Positions 8,369 through 16,927 of a stretch of DNA of 64,000 bases are shown here, piece after piece. Position numbers and translations under genes: made by a program. Source of the stretch: Streptomyces sp. V3I7 (lineage in GTDB: Bacteria > Actinomycetota > Actinomycetes > Streptomycetales > Streptomycetaceae); contig NZ_JAUSZK010000001.1 of NCBI RefSeq assembly GCF_030817495.1, positions 558,001 to 622,000 on the forward strand, read 5' to 3'. The stretch's first letter is position 1, and the number at the start of each line of letters is the position of its first letter. The notes under the pieces are model-generated. The model saw only the letters and a program-made list of their open reading frames with translations. It was not told the origin of the DNA and did no database searches.

Positions 8369-8396
8369 CCCCCTGCCGCTTCGGTCCGGCAGGGGG
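8369..8396. terminator. Bidirectional hairpin terminator between convergent genes
   Basis: A perfect 10-bp stem (ccccctgccg at 8369-8378 with cggcaggggg at 8387-8396) closes an 8-base loop containing UUCG. It sits between the DUF574 gene and the glycosidase, which converge, and can terminate both. There is no U-tract, as usual in high-GC actinobacteria. Confidence 0.7.
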
Positions 8397-8451
8397 CGCG
8401 GCGCGCACGGCAGCGGGCACGCCCACCCTCCGAACCGCGCGCCGCGCACCA

Positions 8452-11073
8452 TCACTTGAGGGTGACCACCAACGTCGTACGCCGTTCACCGCTCGGCGCG
8501 GAGGCGACGACCTCCTGGCCGCGCGCCGTCGCGACCGTCCTGTACGCCACCGGGTGACCGTCGAGCGTGACCGAACCGATCTCGGCGCCCGTCGGTACGA
8601 CGTGACCGATGACGAGGTCCGCCTTCAGACGGTCCCGGGTGACCTCGGTTGAGTACTTCCTGCCCTCGTGCCGGGCGCGTACGTCGACGGAGCCCGCCGC
8701 CAGCCGGATGTCACGGCCGGCGATCCGCTCCTGGCCCGTCGGCACCTGCGGGACCACCGAGAGCCGGCTGCGGCCCAGGTCGGGCGAGACACCGAGCTGC
8801 TGGTGGACGACCGGCCACAGGACGCCGTACGCGCCCCAGGCCTGGAGCGCCATCGACCGCTCGGTCAGCGGGCGTTCGATGTTCGCGGGCGCGTCCGGGC
8901 TCGGCGCGGTCTCGGGCATCGCACCCGGCATCTCCCAGGCGGACGGGTCGAGTTGGATGCGGGCGTTCGCCGTGGTGTAGCGCTGCTGCTCGTCGCTGCC
9001 CAGGCGGCCGTAGTTCCCTTCGGCGACCGCCATGATCGCGCTGTTGAGGGAGTAGATGACGCGCTCGCTCTGCACGGCGGACACGGCGCTGTCGCAGGCG
9101 GCTCCCTTGTTGCCGCCCTCGGCGGAGGTGGGGCCGGTTCCGGTGTGGTAGAGCCCGAACTCGCCCGAGTAGCAGTTCTGTTGCCGCCTCTGCAGCGCGG
9201 CTCGGCCGTGTTCTGGGGAGGCCAGGGGGAGGGTGGGGCGGCCGGGGCGGACCAGTTCCGCGTCCATCGGGGTCACGCCGATCCAATGGCGTTGCAGGAT
9301 GGGGCGGTTGTCGGGGTCGTGCAGCGAGTCACCGTACTGGTCGGTGTCGCCGCCGGCCCACCAGGTGCTCTCGAAGCGCTGCTCCAGCGCCTCGGCGCGC
9401 CGCGTCGCCCAGGACTCCGTCGCGGTGTCGTGCCTGCTGCGCGCCATGTCCGCGAGGTCGCGCAGGCCGCGGACGGTGTAGACCGCGTTGTCGAGCTTCT
9501 CCTCGCCCATGCCGGTGCGCTCGACGTTGCCCGTGCCCTCGGGCCATCCGTCGCCGTCCTGGTCGAGCGTGCGGTAGACGGACTTCATGTTGCGCACGGT
9601 GAAGTCGTACATCTCGTCGCGGAAGGCGTCGTCCCCCGTCCAGCGCCACACCAGGGCGACGGCGCTCGGGAACTTCGCGGTCTCGTCGGTGTTGCCCGGG
9701 TCGCCGTTGGCGCCGTAGTAGACCGAGCCGTCCGGCGTCACCTCGTGGACGACCTTGCCGCTGCGCTCGTTGACGACCTCGCTGACGTCGCGCAGCGACC
9801 GCAGATGGGTCTTCACGTCCTCGAACCGGCCCGCGGCCAGCGCAGCGAACGCGGTGTACTCGCCGTCGGTCCCGAAGAGCCACGGGTAGTCCGGCCAGCC
9901 GGCGCCCAGCCACCGTGCGGACCTCAGCTCGCCGGCCGGCGCGGGATACGCCTTGCCCTCGTCGACGAGCCGCAGGCGCAGGTCATGGGACTCCTGGGCG
10001 GAGTCGGCGAGGTTCTGCTTGGACCACTCGACACTGCGCTCCAGCAGCCGGTCGCCCGGCAGTTCGACCGACGTCCGGGCGGCCACGGCGCGACGCTCGG
10101 CGATCCTCTTCCGGAGCAGCGCCTCCGGGTCGGCGAGCACCCGCTCGTACTGGGTGCGCGCCTGCCGCGGCCCCTGGTCCGAGCCGGCGACGGCGAACCA
10201 CAGTGTCATCGGTGTACCGGCCTTGAGCTCGACGCCGTAGTTCAGCCGTCCGCCGGTGCCCTTGCCGAACGCGGTGTCGTCGCACCGCTTCGGCGCGTCA
10301 CCGGTGGCCGGGCAGATCACGGGATCGCTCTGCGGACCGCGATGGTCCGGACCCAACTCATGGGTGTTCGGAGCGAGTTTGCTGCCGACGACGGCCGCGT
10401 AGTCATGGGGGTCGGTGTGAGGGACGTCGGGGGTGCCCTGCTCGCGGAAGACGAGCGCGTCGCCGGAGTAGGAGCCCTTGTCCGGGAGGTTGAACGCGAG
10501 TTGGTCCGGCTGCGTCCAGCCCCAGGGGTAGGAGTCCATCAGCTCGGAGTGGGCGTCGAGGGCGAGCTTCACCTTCGTGTCCCGCTGCGCGGTGAGAGTG
10601 AGGCCCACCAGCCCGGCACGCAGCCCGTCGGGGGCGAAGTCGGTCCGGCTCGCTCCGACGCCGCCGGTGGCCGCGTAGTCGACACGGGTGTAGCCCCAAC
10701 CGCTGGTGAACTTCCGCGCCTTGGCCGTCCCGTCCCCCAGCCAGTGGCCGTCCAGGCCGAACCACATGCCGTCGAGCAGCTTGATCGGCTGGGTCCACAT
10801 GCCGCCCATCTCGCCGCGGATGTGCCAGCCGGCGGCGGGATAGAGGCCGTCCTCGGTGCTCATGGAGTAGAACCGGTCACCGATGCTCACCGCGCGCCGG
10901 TCGGCCAGCCGGTTCGTCTCCGACAGCTCGGACAGGCGCGGAAGTTGGGACAGCCGCGACAGTTGAGTGGGGGCCTCGCGATCAGGCTGGGCCTGGGTGG
11001 CGGGTGCGCAGAGCATGCCGGACGCGAGGGCCGCGGTGGCCGCCAGGAAAAGTGCTGTTCGTGGCCGCATCAT
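8452..11073 (-). CDS. Secreted six-hairpin glycosidase-like protein (MGH1/GH63-type)
   Basis: 873 residues from the ATG pair at 11073/11070. Residues 1-27 form a Sec signal peptide (basic start, hydrophobic core, cleavage after an ATQA-like site). An N-terminal beta-sandwich (about 45-330) is followed by an (alpha/alpha)6-barrel region (about 360-760) rich in aromatic and acidic residues: WLGAGWPDYPWLFGTDG and the DGDGWPEGTG segment, which resembles the acid-bearing loops of GH63, trehalase and mannosylglycerate-hydrolase clans. A short beta domain ends the protein. It probably cleaves an alpha-linked sugar outside the cell; the exact substrate is not readable. No sugar transporter is adjacent. 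Confidence 0.7.
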   Translation of the reverse strand: MMRPRTALFLAATAALASGMLCAPATQAQPDREAPTQLSRLSQLPRLSELSETNRLADRRAVSIGDRFYSMSTEDGLYPAAGWHIRGEMGGMWTQPIKLLDGMWFGLDGHWLGDGTAKARKFTSGWGYTRVDYAATGGVGASRTDFAPDGLRAGLVGLTLTAQRDTKVKLALDAHSELMDSYPWGWTQPDQLAFNLPDKGSYSGDALVFREQGTPDVPHTDPHDYAAVVGSKLAPNTHELGPDHRGPQSDPVICPATGDAPKRCDDTAFGKGTGGRLNYGVELKAGTPMTLWFAVAGSDQGPRQARTQYERVLADPEALLRKRIAERRAVAARTSVELPGDRLLERSVEWSKQNLADSAQESHDLRLRLVDEGKAYPAPAGELRSARWLGAGWPDYPWLFGTDGEYTAFAALAAGRFEDVKTHLRSLRDVSEVVNERSGKVVHEVTPDGSVYYGANGDPGNTDETAKFPSAVALVWRWTGDDAFRDEMYDFTVRNMKSVYRTLDQDGDGWPEGTGNVERTGMGEEKLDNAVYTVRGLRDLADMARSRHDTATESWATRRAEALEQRFESTWWAGGDTDQYGDSLHDPDNRPILQRHWIGVTPMDAELVRPGRPTLPLASPEHGRAALQRRQQNCYSGEFGLYHTGTGPTSAEGGNKGAACDSAVSAVQSERVIYSLNSAIMAVAEGNYGRLGSDEQQRYTTANARIQLDPSAWEMPGAMPETAPSPDAPANIERPLTERSMALQAWGAYGVLWPVVHQQLGVSPDLGRSRLSVVPQVPTGQERIAGRDIRLAAGSVDVRARHEGRKYSTEVTRDRLKADLVIGHVVPTGAEIGSVTLDGHPVAYRTVATARGQEVVASAPSGERRTTLVVTLK

Positions 11074-11356
11074 CACCCCGAAGGTCTTCCACTCACCGCC
11101 GGCCGCTGTCCTGTGCACCCTGCGGAGGGGTGAGAGGGGAATGGCTGGAACGTCGCGTGAACGCCGGAAGTCAACCAGCGCTGACGTGCACGGGTCAATC
11201 ACCCTGACCGGATCACTCCCAAGGGCACGAGTGCGGGACGTCTGTCCTGGCGAGGCCTGCTGCTCGCCCCTCCGATGCGCCGAGGCGCCCCCGCTCTAGG
11301 ATCGACGCCAGTCGCCGCCGGGGGCCGGGTGGTTCCCCGCTACGAGGGAGGGCAAC

Positions 11357-11887
11357 GTGAGGTACGCCGACGGGCCGAGTGTGAGCTGTGACGTGTACGT
11401 CGAGGCGGATCCGGAGCGGGTGTGGGAGTTGGTCACCGACATCGGTCTGCCGGCCCGGCTGAGCCCTGAACTCCAGCGCGCGGAATGGCTCGAAGGCGCG
11501 GCGGGGCCCGCGGTGGGGGCGCGCTTCGCGGGCTACAACCGCCACCGGATGATCGGCGAGTGGCGGACCGTCTCGCATGTCGTCGAGCTGGTCGAGGGGC
11601 GGGTGTTCGGCTGGGCCGTGGTGGATCCGGACGGCCGGTACGGGGACCCGGTGAGCGATCCCGAGAAGCGCATGGCCACGTGGCGCTTCGAGTTGGCGCC
11701 CGAGGGGTCGGGCACCACGCTGCGGCAGGTCGCCGAGATCGGGCCGGGGCGCTCCGGGCTCAGCGCGGCGATCGACCGGGCGCCGGAGCGCGAGGAGGAG
11801 ATCATGGCCTTCCGACTCGGGGAGCTCCGTACGAACATGGAGGCGACGTTGGGCGGCATCAAGTCGCTTGCGGAGGAAGCCGAGTAG
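11357..11887 (+). CDS. SRPBCC (START/Bet v1-like) domain protein
   Basis: 176 residues from a GTG preceded by gggaggg. It begins with the VSCDVYVEADPERVWELVTD strand-helix typical of polyketide cyclase/SRPBCC proteins, continues with alternating beta strands (GARFAGYNR, WRTVSHVVEL, TWRFELAPEG) and ends in a long amphipathic C-terminal helix that closes the hydrophobic cavity. The family binds lipids or aromatic ligands. No catalytic residues are obvious and no partner gene is adjacent, so the role is unknown. Confidence 0.75.
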   Translation: MRYADGPSVSCDVYVEADPERVWELVTDIGLPARLSPELQRAEWLEGAAGPAVGARFAGYNRHRMIGEWRTVSHVVELVEGRVFGWAVVDPDGRYGDPVSDPEKRMATWRFELAPEGSGTTLRQVAEIGPGRSGLSAAIDRAPEREEEIMAFRLGELRTNMEATLGGIKSLAEEAE

Positions 11888-11964
11888 CGACGGCGTCGCC
11901 GGCACACCCCACGCCGTTGCACCATCAAGGGTGTCGGCGCCGATGGGATGATGATCGAAAGCAA

Positions 11965-12093
11965 GGCGACGGCGGTCCGAGGAAGCCGGTGTGAATCCGG
12001 CGCGGTCCCGCCACTGTGATCGGCTCGTCGCGGCTCGGGCGGCAACTGCCCGAGCCGCGACGAGCCGAGAGCCAGGAGACTCACGCCGTCGCC
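11965..12093 (+). promoter_or_regulatory. Cobalamin riboswitch
   Basis: The conserved core is clear: gaggaagccggtgtgaatcc around 11980-11999, gcggtcccgccactgtgat at 12002-12020, and the B12 box agccaggagac at 12070-12080. Stem P1 is a perfect 10-bp pairing of 11965-11974 (ggcgacggcg) with 12084-12093 (cgccgtcgcc). An unusually long internal arm forms a perfect 21-bp stem, 12020-12040 with 12048-12068, around a 7-base loop. It lies 44 bases before the ferredoxin start, so coenzyme B12 binding should shut that gene, probably by masking its ribosome site. Confidence 0.95.
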
Positions 12094-12137
12094 TCCTCGA
12101 AGCGATACCGGGGCGGATCTCCCCGGGAGAGGAGTTG

Positions 12138-12575
12138 ATGGGCATGCCCGAAACGCCGGCGGAAGCAGCGGACGTACCGGATGCGGCGGACGTAGCGAAC
12201 GTAGCCCTCGCACAAGAGGCCGGGCCGGTGCCGTGCCGGGTCGTCGTGTGCCGGGACTGCTGCTGCGGCAGCCCGAAGGTGCCCGGCGTCGATCACGCCG
12301 CGCAGACCGCGCGCCTGCGCGCCGAGGTGCCGGTCCGCATCTCCGAGTGCCTCGACGCGTGCGACCAGGCCAATGTGATCGTCGTCCAGCCGTCGGCTGA
12401 GGGCCGGGCCGTGGGTGGCCGACCGGTGTGGCTGGGCCTGGTGAACGATTCCGCGGCGACCGAGGACGTCATGGAGTGGGTACGTGCGGGCGGCCCCGGC
12501 ATCGCGCCGCTTCCGGAGATCCTGGGGCTGTACGCGTTCACGCCGACGCGGCGGCTCGACCGGCCGGCCGGCTGA
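12138..12575 (+). CDS. Thioredoxin-like [2Fe-2S] ferredoxin under B12 riboswitch control
   Basis: 145 residues. After an alanine/aspartate-rich N-terminus of about 32 residues comes a thioredoxin-like [2Fe-2S] fold: CRDCCCGSPKVPG and, later, ECLDACDQANVIVV, which supply the cluster cysteines. The HAAQTARLRAEV helix lies between. Proteins of this type sit in cobalamin gene clusters and may deliver electrons for corrin or cobalt reduction. The riboswitch directly upstream supports a B12-linked role. The ATG at 12138 has a gagagg site; the second ATG at 12144 is an alternative. No other B12 gene follows: the next sequence is gene debris. Confidence 0.8.
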   Translation: MGMPETPAEAADVPDAADVANVALAQEAGPVPCRVVVCRDCCCGSPKVPGVDHAAQTARLRAEVPVRISECLDACDQANVIVVQPSAEGRAVGGRPVWLGLVNDSAATEDVMEWVRAGGPGIAPLPEILGLYAFTPTRRLDRPAG

Positions 12576-12770
12576 GAGTGATGAACGAGAGTGATGTGAC
12601 GTCGTGTTCTCCTCACCGAGGAGGACGTCGCGGCGTTCGCAGACCTCGTGGGCGACAAGGACCGTCACCACCTGCTGCGGCACGTCTGTGCCGGTTCACA
12701 TGCCATGCCCCTGCCCCTCCCCCTGCCCCGTCCCGTGTCGCGGGTACCCCACGCGGGCAACATAGCCGTC

Positions 12771-12890
12771 ATGGTGACCTACGACCGTATCGGCGCGACC
12801 TACAGCGCCACGAGACGGCCGGATCCGCGGGTCGCCGACCGGATCGAGCGGGCCCTGGGTGATGCCGCGACAGTGGTCAACGTGGGTGGG
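12771..12890 (+). pseudogene. N-terminal fragment of a class I methyltransferase
   Basis: From the ATG at 12771 the peptide reads like the start of an actinobacterial methyltransferase (TYDRIGATYSATRRPDPRVADRIERALGD, then VVNVG of the SAM loop). It loses similarity exactly where the glycine loop should continue, and runs into the 3' flank of the PucR gene. Only about 40 of some 250 residues remain. Just before it (about 12600-12690) another coding-like scrap reads LLTEEDVAAFADLVGDKDR with no identifiable start. Both look like leftovers of a deletion downstream of the riboswitch gene. Confidence 0.6.
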
Positions 12891-12924
12891 AGCCGGGTTG
12901 GGCCGGACTCGGGGCGTCCGCAGG

Positions 12925-14145
12925 TCAGTCGCGTCCGCGCCACCGGATGAATTCGAGGGCGGCCGCGACGTCGAGGGTGTGAGCGGCGAGCGGGAGCGGC
13001 AGCAGTTGGTCGGCGCGGGCGAGGCGCCGGAGCAGGGTGTTGCGGTGGGTGAAGAGACGGGCGGCGGCGCGGGAGGCGTTGCACTGTTCGGCGACGAAGA
13101 CACGTACCGTCTCGGTGAGTTCGGCCGGCGCCGACGCCAGGTCGCCGAGAGTGCGGGTGACGAAGCGGTCGGCGCGTTCGGGGTCCTGGGTGAGGAGCGT
13201 GACGAGTTCGACCTCGTCGTAGGAGGCCAGGCGCTGCGTGGACGAGAGCCGGGCCAGCATCTGCTGGGTGGTGAGCGCGTCGAGGTGACTGCGGCGGAAG
13301 CCGTCGATGCCGGGGGCCGTCGAGCCGAGCGCGACGCGTACGGCTGGCAACCGGTCCAGGCCGACCCGCACTTGGTCCGCGTCGGGGCTACCGTGGACCC
13401 ACACCCAGCGGGTCGCGGCGCTGGCGATGACGCTCAACGGCCGTGACTGGTCAGCCGCGTTGGCGAGGGAGTCGGCGGCACGGTCGAGTTGATGGAGATC
13501 GGTGTCGGGATCGTCGGTCCACACGACGGCCGCGGTGTGCGTCGGGTCCAGCGCGTAGCCCAGCCGGTTCTCGGCATGCTGCCGGGTGATCGGTGCGCCG
13601 TCCAGGAGGAGGGTGACGATCTCGCGGCGTTCGGCGTGGGTGCCGCGGGTGAGCTCGCCGCGCTCGATGTGCATCCGCGCGGCGAGGGCGGCCACGGTGT
13701 CGTCGACGAAGGCGGAGATGGAGCGCAGCGACACGTCGAGCAGTTCGCGCAGCTCCTCGGTGTCGTCGGTGAGCGAGCAGGCGATCTGGGTCCACAGGCG
13801 CACGGCGACGCCCTGGCCGACCCGATAGGTGTCGAGGGCGGATTCGTCGAGGCCACGCCGCACGAGGTCCCGGGCGATGGCCAAGGGCGCGTCTCCCACG
13901 TTCGCCGGCACCGGTTCACCCGGGGCGCGGACGTTGGACGCGGCCCAGAACAGCAGGTTGGACCGGTTGGTCCGACGCGTCCCGGCGGCGAGCACGGGGT
14001 CGGCGGCGATCGTTTGCTGCGCGTCGCCGGCGAGTGTGGCCGCGTCGAGTTCGTCGATCCACTCCTGCCGGGGGTTGAGCGCGATCTCCGCGCCTCGGCG
14101 GATCAGTTCCCGTACCCGGGGTGACGGCGGGTTCCACAGCGGCAT
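12925..14145 (-). CDS. PucR/CdaR-type transcriptional regulator
   Basis: 406 residues from the ATG at 14145. The N-terminal part is an all-helical sensing region, the middle (about 165-300) resembles the GGDEF-like domain of this family, and the C-terminus carries the PucR helix-turn-helix ([17 protein letters not shown], about 360-376). These proteins usually activate a neighbouring catabolic gene in response to its substrate. It is divergent from the Baeyer-Villiger monooxygenase, with two palindromic boxes in the shared promoter, so it most likely controls that gene and itself. Confidence 0.85.
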   Translation of the reverse strand: MPLWNPPSPRVRELIRRGAEIALNPRQEWIDELDAATLAGDAQQTIAADPVLAAGTRRTNRSNLLFWAASNVRAPGEPVPANVGDAPLAIARDLVRRGLDESALDTYRVGQGVAVRLWTQIACSLTDDTEELRELLDVSLRSISAFVDDTVAALAARMHIERGELTRGTHAERREIVTLLLDGAPITRQHAENRLGYALDPTHTAAVVWTDDPDTDLHQLDRAADSLANAADQSRPLSVIASAATRWVWVHGSPDADQVRVGLDRLPAVRVALGSTAPGIDGFRRSHLDALTTQQMLARLSSTQRLASYDEVELVTLLTQDPERADRFVTRTLGDLASAPAELTETVRVFVAEQCNASRAAARLFTHRNTLLRRLARADQLLPLPLAAHTLDVAAALEFIRWRGRD

Positions 14146-14159
14146 ACGAGGACTGTAGC

Positions 14160-14205
14160 GGTGCACAGTGCACCATGCACACGCGCATCTGGTGCACACT
14201 GCGCC
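14160..14205. promoter_or_regulatory. Two palindromic boxes between pucR-like gene and monooxygenase
   Basis: Box 1, GGTGCACAGTGCACC (14160-14174), is a perfect 7+7 inverted repeat around one base. Box 2, GGTGCACACTGCGCC (14191-14205), is a degenerate copy whose first half is identical. The boxes start 31 bases apart, about three helical turns, so proteins bound there would lie on the same face. They begin 15 bases upstream of the regulator's ATG and are the likely operator of the divergent pair. Confidence 0.6.
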
Positions 14206-14270
14206 TGGCCGCCCTCTTCGCCACACCTCACCATGGTCGAGCCGCACGTCGCCCTCTGGAGTCGCCGCCC

Positions 14271-15821
14271 ATGTCTGCTGCCTCAGCCTCACCCGCCCCT
14301 GCTTCGTCCGCCCCGGCCTCGTCCGCCGTCGAACATCTCGACGTCCTGATCATCGGCGCCGGCATCTCCGGTATCGGGGCCGGTCGCTATCTGAAGACCG
14401 AACTGCCGTCGAAGAGCTTCGCGATCCTGGAGGCACGGGAGGCCTCCGGCGGGACCTGGGACCTGTTCCGCTACCCGGGCATCCGGTCCGACTCGGACCT
14501 GCACACCTTCGGTTACGAGTTCAAGCCGTGGCGGGACGAGGAGTCCATCGCCTCCGCGCCGCGCATCCTGACGTACCTGCGCGAGACCGCGACCGAGAAC
14601 GGCCTGGACAGCCACATCCGCTACCACCACAAGGTGGTCTCCGTGTCCTGGTCGACCGACCGGGCGCGGTGGACGGTGCTCGTCGAGCGCGCCGACACCG
14701 GCGAGCGGACGACGCTCACGTGCGCCTGGCTCTTCTGCGCCGGCGGCTACTACCGCTACGAGGAGGGATTCACCCCGCACTTCGAGGGCCGCGAACGCTT
14801 CCGCGGCACGATCGTGCACCCGCAGCAGTGGCCCGAGGACCTGGACTACGCGGGCAAGCGGGTCCTGGTGATCGGCAGCGGCGCCACAGCCGTCACGCTG
14901 CTCCCCGCGATGGCCGAGACCGCCGCGCACGTGACGATGCTCCAGCGGACGCCGTCGTACATCCTGCCGGTCCCGAGGAAGGACGTCGTCGCCAACGCGT
15001 TGAAGAAGTTCCTCGGGCAGGAGCGGGGCTACGCGCTCACCCGGCGCAAGAACATCGCCCAGCAGCGCCTCATCTGGGCCCTCTGCCAGCGGTACCCCAA
15101 GGCCGCGCGCCGGTTGATCCGGTGGGTCAACGCCCGTCTGCTGCCCGCCGGTTATCCGGTCGACGAGCACTTCAACCCTCCGTACGACCCCTGGGACCAG
15201 CGCCTGTGCGCGGTGCCCGACGGTGACCTCTTCAAGACCATCCGCGCCGGAAAGGCCTCGGTCGTCACCGACCGGATCACCACGTTCACCGAGAACGGCG
15301 TACGACTCGCATCCGGGCGCAAACTCGACGCCGACATCGTCGTCACCGCGACCGGCCTGAGCGTGCAGGCGTTCGGCGGCATCCAGGTCACCGTCGACGG
15401 CGAGGAGATCCGCCTGGCCGACACCGTCGCCTACAAGGGCATGATGCTCTCCGGGATCCCCAACCTGGCCTTCTCGATCGGCTACACCAACAGCTCCTGG
15501 ACGCTGAAGGTCGGCCTGCTGTGCGAGCACTTCTGCCGGCTGCTCGCCCACATGGACACTCATGGTCACGACATCTGCCGCCCCGAGGTGGCCGATCCGG
15601 CGATGCCGACCCGGCCGTTCCTCGACTTCGCCGCCGGGTACATCCAGCGCGCGGTCGACCAGCTGCCCCGCCAGGGCGACCGGATGCCCTGGCTGACGTC
15701 GATGGACTACCACTCCGACGTCAAGCTGCTGCGCGCCGACAGCGTCGTCGACCCGGAGCTGCATTTCACCCGGGTCGAGGCCGCTCCGGCTACGGCTACG
15801 GAAACGGCGGTCGCGCGGTGA
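14271..15821 (+). CDS. Flavin-containing (Baeyer-Villiger type) monooxygenase
   Basis: 516 residues. The FAD Rossmann loop is GAGISG (29-34) and the NADPH loop is VIGSGATAV. The Baeyer-Villiger fingerprint FxGxxxHxxxW is present as [11 protein letters not shown]. The enzyme should convert a ketone to an ester or lactone (or oxidise a heteroatom) using NADPH and O2. The alanine/serine-rich first 20 residues are probably disordered; the start is the ATG at 14271. Its stop overlaps the next gene, an alpha/beta hydrolase, by GTGA. That is the usual pairing, with the hydrolase opening the ester formed, but here the hydrolase is damaged. Control by the divergent PucR protein is likely. Confidence 0.85.
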   Translation: MSAASASPAPASSAPASSAVEHLDVLIIGAGISGIGAGRYLKTELPSKSFAILEAREASGGTWDLFRYPGIRSDSDLHTFGYEFKPWRDEESIASAPRILTYLRETATENGLDSHIRYHHKVVSVSWSTDRARWTVLVERADTGERTTLTCAWLFCAGGYYRYEEGFTPHFEGRERFRGTIVHPQQWPEDLDYAGKRVLVIGSGATAVTLLPAMAETAAHVTMLQRTPSYILPVPRKDVVANALKKFLGQERGYALTRRKNIAQQRLIWALCQRYPKAARRLIRWVNARLLPAGYPVDEHFNPPYDPWDQRLCAVPDGDLFKTIRAGKASVVTDRITTFTENGVRLASGRKLDADIVVTATGLSVQAFGGIQVTVDGEEIRLADTVAYKGMMLSGIPNLAFSIGYTNSSWTLKVGLLCEHFCRLLAHMDTHGHDICRPEVADPAMPTRPFLDFAAGYIQRAVDQLPRQGDRMPWLTSMDYHSDVKLLRADSVVDPELHFTRVEAAPATATETAVAR

Positions 15822-16927
15822 GCGCCGAGAGCGAGCTGACCGGCACGACGCCTCCGGATGCGTCCGAGGACCGGTTCGTCGACCTCCCGGGCGACGTCCG
15901 GATCCGCTACCGCGTGAAGGGTCCGGCCGACGGGCCCCCGCTTCTCCTCGTCGCCGGCCTGGGTCTCGACCTCACCTCCTGGCCGCAGCGGATGGTCCGC
16001 GGCTTCATCGAGCGCGGTTTCCGGGTGATCCGGTACGACAACCGGGACGCCGGACGCTCCAGCCGGATCGGCACACCGCCTCCGGGACGGCTGCGGCAGC
16101 TGCTGGCCCGACCCCGGCCGGACTCCTACGACCTGGGCGACATGGCCACCGACGCCCACGGCCTCCTCGACCACCTCGGCGTCGACCGCGCCCATCTGGT
16201 CGGCATGTCCATGGGCGGCATGATCGCGCAGACGGTGGCGGCCCGGCACCCTGACCGCACCGCCACCCTGACCTCGATCTTCTCCACCACCGGCAACCGG
16301 CGGGTGGGGCAGCCGGCGCCGTCGACCCTGCTCCGGATGGCTCGGCCGCCCGCCCGCACTGTCGAGGAGTCCGTCGAGCGGCATCTGGCGATGCTCGCGC
16401 ACGTCGGATCGACGACGTACGCGCCCGACGAGGACCTGGAACGCGCCTGGGCGACCGCCGTATGGCACCGCGGCGGCGTCTCGAAGGGGGCGGCGGTGGC
16501 CCGCCAGATCGCTGCCATCCAGGCGTCCGGCGACCGCCCCGCGCGTCCGTGCTCGCGCTACGCGCCCCGGCGTACCCGGGCGGCCTTGCGGGCCTCCGCG
16601 ATCTGGCGGGCCTCGGCAGAGCGGCGGGACTCGCCGCCGCCGCGACCGGGCTGCCCCCGGCGGGTGCCCATGCCGCGGAAGGGCGCACCGCCGCGCTGGG
16701 GGCGCTCCGCGACGGCGCCACTGCCGGCGACGGGGACGTTGGAGGGAGCCTGGGCGCCGGTGATGCGGCTCAACTCGGCCTCGCCGGAGCGGACCTGCGT
16801 CACCTGCGGCCTGATGCCCGCGTCGGACAGGAGGCGGGCCATGTCCCTGCGCTGGTCGGGCAGGACCAACGTGACGACACTGCCGGACGCGCCGGCGCGG
16901 GCGGTACGGCCGCCGCGGTGCAGGTAG
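15818..16927 (+). pseudogene. Alpha/beta hydrolase truncated at its 3' end
   Basis: Starts at a GTG overlapping the monooxygenase stop. The first ~240 residues are a standard alpha/beta hydrolase: LLLVAGLGLDLTSW oxyanion loop, YDNRDAGRS, and the nucleophile elbow GMSMGGM. Similarity ends near base 16545, after AAIQASGDR, just where the strand bearing the catalytic Asp and the final His should follow. The frame then stays open only because it runs antisense through the end of the helicase gene, stopping at 16927. Two members of the catalytic triad are therefore missing. A deletion appears to have joined the middle of this gene to the end of the convergent helicase. Confidence 0.75.

Noticed and set aside
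8668..11133. Long plus-strand open frame opposite the secreted glycosidase
   Set aside because: The minus-strand glycosidase has a signal peptide and domain structure; the opposite frame is low-complexity and has no ribosome site.
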